64,000 nt of DNA from Prosopocoilus inquinatus (taxonomy: Eukaryota > Arthropoda > Insecta > Coleoptera > Lucanidae): contig CM069880.1 in assembly GCA_036172665.1 (NCBI GenBank), positions 2,730,501 through 2,794,500 of the forward strand. The letters run 5' to 3'. The notes under the pieces are model-generated. The model saw only the letters and a program-made list of their open reading frames with translations, searched no databases and had not been told where the DNA came from. This document shows, piece after piece, positions 45,157 through 59,194 of the stretch (positions are counted from its first letter, which is position 1; each line of letters begins with the position of its first letter). The position numbers were made by a program, and so were the translations under genes.

Positions 45157-48100
45157 AGATTCTGCTGCGTCCTAGAACTTCGTATCTCACATCAAAGTTA
45201 CTGGAGTCCATCGAAACGCCAAATAACATGATAGATGAGTAAGGATCGATTAGATACATCACAGGGACAACGCTAATACGTGTTGTTTCGTTTAAAACTA
45301 TTTCCAGCTTCTGCTGCGTCCGAGAACTTCGTATCTCACATCAGGGTTACTGGAGTCCATCCAAACGTCAAATAACATGATATATAAGTAAGGATCGATT
45401 AGATACATCACAGGAACAACGCTAATGCGTGTTGTTTCGTTTAAAACTATTTCTAGCTTCAGCTGCGTCCGAGAAATTCGTAACTCACATCAAAGTTACT
45501 GGAGTCCATCGAAACGCCAAATAACATGATAGATGAGTAAGGATCGATTAGATACATCACAGGAACAACGCTAATACTTGTTGTTTCGTTTAAAACTATT
45601 TCTAGCTTCAGCTGCGTCCGAGAACTTCGTATCTCACATCAAAGATACTGGAGTCCATCGAAACGTCAAATAACATAGTAGATAAGTAAGGATCGCTTAG
45701 ATACATCACAGGAACAACGTTAATACGTGTTGTTTCGTTCAAAACTATTTCCAGCTTCTGCTGCGTCCGAAAACTTTGTATCTCACATCAGAGTTACTGG
45801 CGTCCATCCAAACGTCAAATAAAATGATAGATGAGTAAGGATCGATTAGATACATCACAGGAACAACGCTAATATGTGTTGTTTCGTTCAAAACTATTTC
45901 CAGCTGCTGCTGCGTCCGAAAATTTCGTATCTCACATTAGAGTTACTGGAGTCCCTCGAAACGTCAAATAACATAGTAGCTAAGTAAGGATCGATTAGAT
46001 ACATCACAGGAACAACGCTAATACGTGTTGTTTCGTTCAAAACTATTTCCAGCTTCTGCTGCGTCCGTAAACTTTGTATCTCACATCAGAATTACTGGAG
46101 TCCATCCAAACGTCAAATAACTTGATAGATGAGTAAGGATCGATAAGATACATCACAGGAACAACTCTAATACGTGTTGTTTCGTTTAAAACTATTTCTA
46201 GCTTCAGCTGCGTCCGAGAACTTCGTATCTCACATCAAAGTTACTGGAGTCCATCGAAACGCCAAGTAACATGATAGATGAGTAAGGATCGATTAGATAC
46301 ATCACAGGAACAACGCTAATGCGTGTTGTTTCGTTTAAAACTATTTCCAGCTTCTGCTGCGTCCGAAAATTTCGAATCTCACATCAACGTTACTGGAGTC
46401 CATCGAAACGCTACATAACATGATAGATGAGTAAGGATCGATTAGATACATCACAGGAACAACGCTAATGCGAGTTGTTTCGTTTAAAACTATTTCCAGC
46501 TTCTGCTGCGTCCGAGAACTTCGTATCTCACATCAGGGTTACTGGAGTCCATCCAAACGTCAAATAACATGATAGATAAGTAAGGATCGATTAGATACAT
46601 CACAGGAACAACGCTAATATGTGTTTTTTCGTTTAAAACTATTTCCAGCTTCTGCTGCGTCCGAGAACTTCGTATCTCACATCAGGGTTACTGGAGTCCA
46701 TCCAAACGTCAAATAACATGATATATAAGTAAGGATCGATTAGATACATCACAGGAACAACGCTAATGCGTGTTGTTTCGTTTAAAACTATTTCCAGCTT
46801 CTGCTGCGTCCGTGAACTTCGTATCTCACATCAGGGTTACTGGAGTCCATCCAAACGTCAAATAACATGATATATAAGTAACGATCGATTAGATACATCA
46901 CAGGAACAACGCTAATGCGTGTTGTTTCGTTTAAAACTATTTCTAGCTTCAGCTGCGTCCGAGAACTTCGTAACTCACATCAAAGTTACTGGAGTCCATC
47001 GAAACGCCAAATAACATGATAGATGAGTAAGGATCGATTAGATACATCACAGGAACAACGCTAATACTTGTTGTTTCGTTTAAAACTATTTCTAGCTTCA
47101 GCTGCGTCCGAGAACTTCGTATCTCACATCAAAGATACTGGAGTCCATCGAAACGTCAAATAACATATTAGATAAGTAAGGATCGCTTAGATACATCACA
47201 GGAACAACGTTGATACGTGTTGTTTCGTTCAAAACTATTTCCAGCTTCTGCTGCGTCCGAAAACTTTGTATCTCACATCAGAGTTACTGGAGTCCATCCA
47301 AACGTCAAATAACATGATAGATGAGTAAGGATCGTTTAGATACATCACAGGAACAACGCTAATAGGTGTTGTTTCGTTCAAAACTAATTAGAGCTTCTGC
47401 TGTGTCCGAGAACTTTGTATCTCACATCAGAGTTACTGGAGTCCGTCCAAACGTCAAATAACATGATAGATGAGTAAGGATCGATTAGATACATCACAGG
47501 AACAACGCTAATATGTGTTTTTTCGTTTGAAACTATTTCCAGCTGCTGCTGCGTCCGAAAATTTCGTATCTCACATTAGAGTTACTGGAGTCCATCGAAA
47601 CGTCAAATAACATAGTAGCTAAGTAAGGATCGATTAGATACATCACAGGAACAAAGCTAATACGTGTTGTTTCGTTCAAAACTATTTCCAGTTTCTGCTG
47701 CGTCCAAAAATTTTGTATCTCACATCAGAGTTACTGGAGTCCATCCAAACGTAAAATAACTTGATAGATGAGTAAGGATCGATTAGATACAGCACAGGAA
47801 CAACGCTAATACGTGTTGTTTCGTTTAAAACTATTTCCAGCTCCTGCTGCGCCCAAAAACTTTGTATCTCACATCAGACTTACTGGAGTCCATCCAAACG
47901 TCAAATAACATGTTAGATAAGTAAGGATCGTTTAGATACATCACAGGAACAACGCTAATATGTGTTGTTTCGTTCAAAACTATTTCCAGCTTCTGCTGCG
48001 TCCGAGAACTTTGTATCTCACATCAGAGTTACTGGAGTCCGTCCAAACGTCAAATAACATGATAGATGAGTAAGGATCGATTAGATACACCACAGGAACA

Positions 48101-51100
48101 ACGCTAATATGTGTTGTTTCGTTTAAAACTATTTCTAGCTTCAGCTGCGTCCGAGAAATTCGTAACTCACATCAAAGTTACTGGAGTCCATCGAAACGCC
48201 AAATAACATGATAGATGAGTAAGGATCGATTAGATACATCACAGGAACAACGCTAATACTTGTTGTTTCGTTTAAAACTATTTCTAGCTTCAGCTGCGTC
48301 CGAGAACTTCGTATCTCACATCAAAGATACTGGAGTCCATCGAAACGTCAAATAACATAGTAGATAAGTAAGGATCGCTTAGATACATCACAGGAACAAC
48401 GTTAATACGTGTTGTTTCGTTCAAAACTATTTCCAGCTTCTGCTGCGTCCGTAAACTTTGTATCTCACATCAGAATTACTGGAGTCCATCCAAACGTCAA
48501 ATAACTTGATAGATGAGTAAGGATCGTTTAGATACATCACAGGAACAACGCTAATATGTGTTGTTTCGTTTAAAACTATTTCCAGCTGCTGCTGCGTCCG
48601 AAAATTTCGTATCTCACATTAGAGTTACTGGAGTCCATCGAAACGTCAAATAACATAGTAACTAAGTAAGGATCGATTAGATACATCACAGGAACAACGC
48701 TAATACGTGTTGTTTCGTTCAAAACTATTTCCAGCTTCTGCTGCGTCCGTAAACTTTGTATCTCACATCAGAATTACTGGAGTCCATCCAAACGTCAAAT
48801 AACTTGATAGATGAGTAAGGATCGATTAGATACATCACAGGAACAACGCTAATACGTGTTGTTTCGTTTAAAACTATTTCTAGCTTCAGCTGCGTCCGAG
48901 AACTTCGTATCTCACATCAAAGTTACTGGAGTCCATCGAAACGCCAAGTAACATGATAGATGAGTAAGGATCGATTAGATACATCACAGGAACAACGCTA
49001 ATGCGTGTTGTTTCTTTTAAAACTATTTCCAGCTTCTGCTGCGTCCGAAAATTTCGAATCTCACATCAACGTTACTGGAGTCCATCGAAACGCTACATAA
49101 CATGATAGGTGAGTAAGGATCGATTAGATACATCACAGGAACAACGCTAATGCGAGTTGTTTCGTTTAAAACTATTTCCAGCTTCTGCTGCGTCCGAGAA
49201 CTTCGTATCTCACATCAGGGTTACTGGAGTCCATCCAAACGTCAAATAACATGATATATAAGTAAGGATCGATTAGATACATCACAGGAACAACGCTAAT
49301 GCGTGTTGTTTCGTTTAAAACTCTTTCCAGCTTCTGCTGCGTCCGTGAACTTCGTATCTCACATCAGGGTTACTGGAGTCCATCCAAACGTCAAATAACA
49401 TGATATATAAGTAAGGATCGATTAGATACATCACAGGAACAACGCTAATGCGAGTTGTTTCGTTTAAAACTATTTCTAGCTTCAGCTGCGTCCGAGAACT
49501 TCGTAACTCACATCAAAGTTACTGGAGTCCATCGAAACGCCAAATAACATGATAGATGAGTAAGGATCGATTAGATACATCACAGCAACAACGCTAATAC
49601 TTGTTGTTTCGTTTAAAACTATTTCTAGCTTCAGCTGCGTCCGAGAACTTCGTATCTCACATCAGAGTTACTGGAGTCCATCGAAACGTCAAATAACATA
49701 GTAGATAAGTAAGGATCGCTTAGATACATCACAGGAACAACGTTGATACGTGTTGTTTCGTTCAAAACTATTTCCAGCTTCTGCTGCGTCCGAAAACTTT
49801 GTATCTCACATCAGAGTTACTGGAGTCCATCCAAACGTCAAATAACATGATAGATGAGTAAGGATCGTTTAGATACATCACAGGAACAACGCTAATACGT
49901 GTTGTTTCGTTCAAAACTAATTAGAGCTTCTGCTGTGTCCGAGAACTTTGTATCTCACATCAGAGTTACTGGAGTCCGTCCAAACGTCAAATAACATGAT
50001 AGATGAGTAAGGATCGATTAGATACATCACAGGAACAACGCTAATATGTGTTTTCTCGTTTGAAACTATTTCCAGCTGCTGCTGCGTCCGAAAATTTCGT
50101 ATCTCACATTAGAGTTACTGGAGTCCATCGAAACGTCAAATAACATAGTAGCTAAGTAAGGATCGATTAGATACATCACAGGAACAACGCTAATACGTGT
50201 TGTTTCGTTTAAAACTATTTCTAGCTTCAGCTGCGTCCGAGAACTTCGTACCTCACATCAAAGTTACTGGAGTCCATCGGAACGCCAAATAACATGATAG
50301 ATGAGTAAGGATCGATTAGATACATCACAGGGACAACGCTAATACGTGTTGTTTCGTTTAAAACTATTTCCAGCTTCTGCTGCGTCCGAGAACTTCGTAT
50401 CTCACATCAGGGTTACTGGAGTCCATCCAAACGTCAAATAACATGATATATAAGTAAGGATCGATTAGATACAGCACAGGAACAACGCTAATACGTGTTG
50501 TTTCGTTTAAAACTATTTCCAGCTCCTGCTGCGCCCAAAAACTTTGTATCTCACATCAGACTTACTGGAGTCCATCCAAACGTCAAATAACATATTAGAT
50601 AAGTAAGGATCGTTTAGATACATCACAGGAACAACGCTAATATGTGTTGTTTCGTTTAAAACTATTTCCAGCTGCTGCTGCGTCCGAAAATTTCGTATCT
50701 CACATTAGAGTTACTGGAGTCCATCGAAACGTCAAATAACATAGTAGCTAAGTAAGGATCGATTAGATACATCACAGGAACAACGCTAATACGTGTTGTT
50801 TCGTTTAAAACTATTTCTAGCTTCAGCTGCGTCCGAGAACTTCGTACCTCACATCAAAGTTACTGGAGTCCATCGGAACGCCAAATAACATGATAGATGA
50901 GTAAGGATCGATTAGATACATCACAGGGACAACGCTAATACGTGTTGTTTCGTTTAAAACTATTTCCAGCTTCTGCTGCGTCCGAGAACTTCGTATCTCA
51001 CATCAGGGTTACTGGAGTCCATCCAAACGTCAAATAACATGATATATAAGTAAGGATCGATTAGATACATCACAGAAACAACGCTAATGCGTGTTGTTTC

Positions 51101-54100
51101 GTTTAAAACTATTTCTAGCTTCAGCTGCGTCCGAGAAATTCGTAACTCACATCAAAGTTACTGGAGTCCATCGAAACGCCAAATAACATGATAGATGAGT
51201 AAGGATCGATTAGATACATCACAGGAACAACGCTAATACTTGTTGTTTCGTTTAAAACTATTTCTAGCTTCAGCTGCGTCCGAGAACTTCGTATCTCACA
51301 TCAAAGATACTGGAGTCCATCGAAACGTCAAATAACGTAGTAGATAAGTAAGGATCGCTTAGATACATCACAGGAACAACGTTAGTACGTGTTGTTTCGT
51401 TCAAAACTATTTCCAGCTTCTGCTGCGTCCGAAAACTTTGTATCTCACATCAGAGTTACTGGAGTCCATCCAAACGTCAAATAACATGATAGATGAGTAA
51501 GGATCGATTAGATACATCACAGGAACATCGCTAATGCGTGTTGTTTCGTTTCAAACTATTTCCAGCTTCTGCTGCGTCCGAAAACGTCGTATCTCACATC
51601 AGAGTTACTATAGTCCATCGAAACGTCAAATATCATGATAGATGAGTAAAGATCGATTAGATACATCACAGGAACAACGCTAATACGTGTTGTTTCGTTT
51701 AAAACTATTTCCAGTTTCTGCTGCGTCCGAAAAAATCGTATCTCACATCAGAGTTACTGGAGTCCATCGAAACGCCAAATAACATGATAGATAAGTAAGG
51801 ATCGATTAGATACATCACAGGAACAACGCTAATGCGTGTTGTTTCGTTTAAAACTATTTCCAGCTTCTGCTGCGTCCGAGAACTTCGTATCTCACATCAG
51901 GGTTACTGGAGTTCATCCAAACGTCAAATAACATGATAGATAAGTAAGGATCGATTAGATACATCACAGGAACAACGCTAATGCGTGTTGTTTCGTTTAA
52001 AACTATTTCCAGCTTCTGCTGCGTACGAAAATTTCGTATCTCACATCCAAGTTACTGGAGTCCATCGAAACGCCACATAACATGATAGATGAGTAAGGAT
52101 CGATTAGATACATCACAGGAACAACGCTAATGCGTGTTGTTTCGTTTAAAACTATTTCCAGCTGCTGCTGCGTCCGAGAACTTCGTATCTCACATCAGGG
52201 TTACTGGAGTCCATCCAAACGTCAAATAACATGATAGATAAGTAAGGATCGATTAGATACATCACAGGAACAACGCTAGTGCGTGTTGTTTCGTTTAGAA
52301 CTATTTCTAGCTTCTGCTGCGTCCGAGAACTTAGTATCTCACATCAGGGTTACTGGAGTCCATCCAAACGTCAAATAACATGATAGATAAGTAAGGATCG
52401 ATTAGATACATCACAGGAACAACGCTAATGCGTGTTGTTTCGTTTAAAACTATTTCCAGCTTCTGCTGCGTCCGAGAACTTCGTATCTCACATCAAAGTT
52501 ACTGGAGTCCATCGAAACGCCAAATAACATGATAGATGAGTAAGGATCGATTAGATACATCACAGGAACAACGCTAATAGGTGTTGATTCGTTTAAAACT
52601 ATTTCCAGCTTCTGCTGCGTCCGAGAACTTCGTATCTCACATCAGGGTTACTGGAGTCCATCCAAACGTCAAATAACATGATATATAAGTAACGATCGAT
52701 TAGATACATCACAGGAACAACGCTAATGCGTGTTGTTTCGTTTAAAACTATTTCTAGCTTCAGCTGCGTCCGAGAACTTCGTAACTCACATCAAAGTTAC
52801 TGGAGTCCATCGAAACGCCAAATAACATGATAGATGAGTAAGGATCGATTAGATACATCACAGGAACAACGCTAATACGTGTTGTTTCGTTTAAAACTAT
52901 TTCTAGCTTCAGCTGCGTCCGCGAACTTCGTATCTCACATCAAAGTTACTGGAGTCCATCGAAACGTCAAATAACATAGTAGATAAGTAAGGATCGCTTA
53001 GATACATCACAGGAACAACGTTAATACTTGTTGTTTCGTTCAAAACTATTTCCAGCTTCTGCTGCGTCCGAAAACTTTGTATCTCACATCAGAGTTACTT
53101 GAGTCCATCCAAACGTCAAATAACATGATAGATATGTAAGGATCGATTAGATACATCACAGGAACAACGCTAATACGTGTTGTTTCGTTTAAAACTATTT
53201 CTAGCTTCAGCTGCGTCCGAGAACTTTGTATCTCACATCAGACTTACTGGAGTCCATCCAAACGTCAAATAACATGTTAGATAAGTAAGGATCGTTTAGA
53301 TACATCACAGGAACAACGCTAATACGTGTTGTTTCGTTCAAAACTAATTAGAGCTTCTGCCGTGTCCGAGAACTTTGTATCTCACATCAGAGTTACTGGA
53401 GTCCGTCCAAACGTCAAATAACATGATAGATGAGTAAGGATCGATTAGATACATCACAGGAACAACGCTAATATGTGTTTTTTCGTTTAAAACTATTTCC
53501 AGCTGCTGCTGCGTCCGAAAATTTCGTATCTCACATTAGAGTTACTGGAGTCCATCGAAACGTCAAATAACATAGTAGCTAAGTAAGGATCGATTAGATA
53601 CATCACAGGAACAACGCTAATACGTGTTGTTTCGTTCAAAACTATTTCCAGTTTCTGCTGCGTCCAAAAATTTTGTATCTCACATCAGAGTTACTGGAGT
53701 CCATCCAAACGTAAAATAACATGATAGATGAGTAAGGATCGATTAGATACATCACAGGAACATCGCTAATGCGTGCTGTTTCGTTTAAAACTATTTCCAG
53801 CTTCTGCTGAGTCCGAGAACGTCGTATCTCACATCAGAGTTACTGGAGTCCATCGAAACGTCAAATAACATGATAGATAAGTAGGATCGATTAGATACAG
53901 CACAGGAACAACGCTAATACGTGTTGTTTCGTTTAAAACTATTTCCAGCTCCTGCTGCGCCCAAAAACTTTGTATCTCACATCAGACTTACTGGAGTCCA
54001 TCCAAACGTCAAATAAGATGTTAGATAAGTAAGGATCGTTTAGATACATCACAGGAACAACGCTAATACGTGTTGTTTCGTTCAAAACTATTTCTAGCTT

Positions 54101-57100
54101 CTGCTGCGTCCGAGAACTTTGTATCTCACATCAGAGTTACTGGAGTCCGTCCAAACGTCAAATAACATGATAGATGAGTCAGGATCGATTAGATAGACCA
54201 CAGGAACAACGCTAATATGTGTTGTTTCGTTTAAAACTATTTCCAGCTGCTGCTGCGTCCGAAAATTTCGTATCTCACATTAGAGTTACTGGAGTCCATC
54301 GAACCGTCAAATAACATGATAGATAAGTAAGGATCGATTAGATACAGCACAGGAACAACGCTAATACGTGTTGTTTCGTTTAAAACTATTTCCAGCTCCT
54401 GCTGCGCCCAAAAACTTTGTATCTCACATCAGACTTACTGGAGTCCATCCAAACGTCAAATAACATGTTAGATAAGTAAGGATCGTTTAGATACATCACA
54501 GAAACAACGCTAATACGTGTTGTTTCGTTCAAAACTATTTCTAGCTTCTGCTGCGTCTGAGAACTTTGTATCTCACATCAGACATACTGGAGTCCGTCCA
54601 AACGTCAAATAACATGATAGATGAGTCAGGATCGATTAGATAGACCACAGGAAAAACGCTAATATGTGTTGTTTCGTTTAAAACTATTTCCAGCTGCTGC
54701 TGCGTCCGAAAATTTCGTTTCTCACATTAGAGTTACTGGAGTCCATCGAAACGTCAAATAACATAGTAGCTAAGTAAGGATCGATTAGATACATCACAGG
54801 AACAACGCTAATACGTGTTGTTTCGTTCAAAACTATTTCCAGCTTCTGCTGCGTCCGTAAACTTTGTATCTCACATCAGAGTTACTGGAGTCCATCCAAA
54901 CGTCAAATAACTTGATAGATGAGTAAGGATCGATTAGATACATCACAGGAACAACGCTAATACGTGTTGTTTCGTTTAAAACTATTTCTAGCTTCAGCTG
55001 CGTCCGAGAACTTCGTATCTCACATCAAAGTTACTGGAGTTCATCGAAACGCCAAGTAATATGATACATGAGTAAGGATCGATTAGATACATCACAGGAA
55101 CAACGCTAATGCGTGTTGTTTCGTTTAAAACTATTTCCAGCTTCTGCTGCGTCCGAAAATTTCGTATCTCACATCAAAGTTACTGGAGTCCATCGAAACG
55201 CTACATAACATGATAGATGAGTAAGGATCGATTAGATACATCACAGGAACAACGCTAATACGTGTTGTTTCGTTTAAAACTATTTCCAGCTCCTGCTGCG
55301 TCCAAAAACTTCGTATCTCACATCAGAATTACTAGAGTCCATCGAAACGTCAAATAACATTATAGATGAGTAAGGATCGATTAGATACATCACAGGAACA
55401 ACGCTAATGCGTGTTGTTTCGTTTAAAACTATTTCCAGCTTCTGCTGCGTCCGAAAATTTCGTATCTCACATCAGAGTTACTGGAGTCCATCGAAACTTC
55501 AAATAACATAGTAGATAAGTAAGGATCGATTAGATACATCACAGGAACAACGCTAATGCGTGTTGTTTCGTTTAAAACTATTTCTAGCTTCAGCTGCGTC
55601 CGAGAACTTCGTAACTCACATCAAAGTTACTGGAGTCCATCGAAACGCCAAATGACATGACAGATGAGTAAGGATCGATTAGATACATCACAGGAACAAC
55701 GCTAATACTTGTTGTTTCGTTTAAAACTATTTCTAGCTTCAGCTGCGTCCGAGAACTTCGTATCTCACATCAAAGTTACTGGAGTCCATCGAAACGTCAA
55801 ATAACATAGTAGATAAGTAAGGATCGCTTAGATACATCACAGGAACATCGTTAATACGTGTTGTTTCGTTCAAAACTATTTCCAGCTTCTGCTGCGTCCG
55901 AAAACTTTGTATCTCACATCAGAGTTACTGGAGTCCATCCAAACGTCAAATAACATGATAGATGAGTAAGGATCGATTAGATACATCACAGGAACAACGC
56001 TAATACGTGTTGTTTCGTTTAAAACTATTTCTAGCTTCAGCTGCGTCCGAGAACTTTGTATCTCACATCAGAGTTACTGGAGTCCATCCAAACGTCAAAT
56101 AACATGTTAGATAAGTAAGGATCGTTTAGATACATCACAGGAACAACGCTAATACGTGTTGTTTGGTTCAAAACTAATTCCAGCTTCTGCTGTGTCCGAG
56201 AACTTTGTATCTAACATCAGAGTTACTGGAGTCCGACCAAACGTCAAATAACATGATAGATGAGTAAGGATCGATTAGATACATCACAGGAACAACACTA
56301 ATATGTGTTGTTTCGTTTAAAACTATTTCCAGCTGCTGCTGCGTCCGAAAATTTCGTATCTCACATTAGAGTTACTGGAGTATATCGAAACGTCAAATAT
56401 AGTAGCTAAGTAAGGATCGATTAGATACATCACAGGAACAACGCAAGTACGTGTTGTTTCGTTCAAAACTATTTCCAGCTTCTGCTGCGTCCAAAAACTT
56501 TGTATCTCACATCAGAGTTACTGGAGTCCATCCAAACGTAAAATAACATGATAGATGAGTAAGGATCGATTAGATACATCACAGGAACATCGCTAATGCG
56601 TGTTGTTTCGATTAAAACTATTTCCAGCTTCTGCTGCGTCCGAATACGTCGTATCTCACATCAGAGTTACTGGAGTCCATCGAAACGTCCAATAACATGA
56701 TAGAGAAGTAAGGATCGATTAGATACAGCACAGGAACAACGCTAATACGTGTTGTTTCGTTTAAAACTATTTCCAGCTCCTGCTGCGTTAAAAACTTTGT
56801 ATCTCACATCAGACTTACTGGAGTCCATCCAAACGTCAAATAACATGTTAGATAAGTAAGGATCGTTTAGATACATCACAGGAACAACGTTAATACGTGT
56901 TGTTTCGTTCAAAACTATTTCCAGCTTCTGCTGCGTCCGAGAACTTTGTATCTCACATCAGAGTTACTGGAGTCCGTCCGTACGTCAAATAACATGATAG
57001 ATGAGTAAGGATCGATTAGATACATCACAGGAACAACGCTAATATGTGTTGTTTCGTTTAAAACTATTTCCAGCTGCTGCTGCGTCCGAAAATTTCGTAT

Positions 57101-59194
57101 CTCACATTAGAGTTACTGGAGTCCATCGAAACGTCAAATAACATAGTAGCTAAGTAAGGATCGATTAGATACATCACAGGAACAACGCTAATACGTGTTG
57201 TTTCGTTCAAAACTATTTCCAGCTTCTGCTGCGTCCGTAAACTTTGTATCTCACATCAGAGTTACAGGAGTCCATCCAAACGTCAAATAACTTGATAGAT
57301 GAGTAAGGATCGATTAGATACATCACAGGAACAACGCTAATTCGTGTTGTTTCGTTTAAAACTATTTCCAGCTTCTGCTGCGTCCGAAAATTTCGTATCT
57401 CACATCCAAGTTACTGGAGTCCATCGAAACGCCACATAACATGATAGATGAGTAAGGATCGATTAGATACATCACAGGAACAACGCTAATGCGTGTTGTT
57501 TCGTTTAGAACTATTTCTAGCTTCTGCTGCGTCCGAGAACTTCGTATCTCACATCAGGGTTACTGGAGTCCATCCAAACGTCAAATAACATGATAGATAA
57601 GTAAGGATCGATTTGATAGATCACAGGAACAACGCTAATGCGTGTTGTTTCGTTTAAAACTATTTCCAGCTTCTGCTGCGTCCGAGAACTTCTTATCTCA
57701 CATCAAAGTTACTGGAGTCCATCGAAACGCCAAATAACATGATAGATGAGTAAGGATCGATTAGATACATCACAGGAACAACGCTAATGGGTGTTGTTTC
57801 GTTTAAAACTATTTCCAGCTTCTGCTGCGTCCGAGAACTTCGTATCTCACATCAGGGTTACTGGAGTCCATCCAAACGTCAAATAACATGATATATAAGT
57901 AAGGATCGATTAGATACATCACAGGAACAACGCTAATGCGTGTTGTTTCGTTTAAAACTATTTCTAGCTTCAGCTGCGTCCGAGAACTTCGTAACTCACA
58001 TCAAAGTTACTGGAGTCCATCGAAACGCCAAATAACATGATAGATGAGTAAGGATCGATTAGATACAACACAGGAACAACGCTAATACGTGTTGTTTCGT
58101 TTAAAACTATTTCTAGCTTCAGCTGCGTCCGAGAACTTCGTATCTCACATCAAAGTTACTGGAGTCCATCGAAACGTCAAATAACATAGTAGATAAGTAA
58201 GGATCGCTTAGATACATCACAGGAACAACGTTAATACTTGTTGTTTCGTTCAAAACTATTTCCAGCTTCTGCTGCGTCCGAAAACTTTGTATCTCACATC
58301 AGAGTTACTGGAGTCCATCCAAACGTCAAACAACATGATAGATGAGTAAGGATCGATTAGATACATCATCGGAACAACGCTAATACGTGTTGTTTCGTTT
58401 AAAACTATTTCTAGCTTCAGCTGCGTCCGAGAACTTCGTATCTCACATCAAAGTTACTGGAGTCCATCCAAACGTCAAATAACATGATAGATGAGTATGG
58501 ATCGATTAGATACATCACAGGAACAACGCTAATACGTGTTGTTTCGTTTAAAACTATTTCCAGCTTCAGCTGCGTCCGAGAACTTCGTATCTCACATCAA
58601 AGTTACTGGAGTCCATCGAAACGCCAAATAACATGATAGATGAGTAAGGATCGATTAGATACATCACAGGAACAACGCTAATTCGTGTTGTTTCGTTCAA
58701 AACTGTTTCCAGCTTCTGCTGTGTCCGAAAACTTCGTATCTCACATCAGAGATACTGGAGTCCGTTGAAACGTCAAATAACATTGTAGATAAGTAGGGAT
58801 CGATTAGATACAGCACAGGAACAACGCTAATACGTGTTGTTTCGTTTAAAACTATTTCCAGCTCCTGCTGCGTCCAAGAACTTTGTATCTCACATCAGAC
58901 TTACTGGAGTCCATCCAAACGTCAAATAACATGTTAGATAAGTAAGGATCGTTTAGATACATCACAGGAACAACGCTAATACGTGTTGTTTCGTTCAAAA
59001 CTAATTCCAGCTTCTGCTGTGTCCGAGAACTTTGTATCTCACATCAGAGTTACTGGAGTCCGTCCAAACGTCAAATAACATGATAGATGAGTAAGGATCG
59101 ATTAGATACATCACAGGAACAACGCTAATATGTGTTGTTTCGTTTAAAACTATTTCCAGCTGCTGCTGCGTCCGAAAATTTCGTATCTCACATT

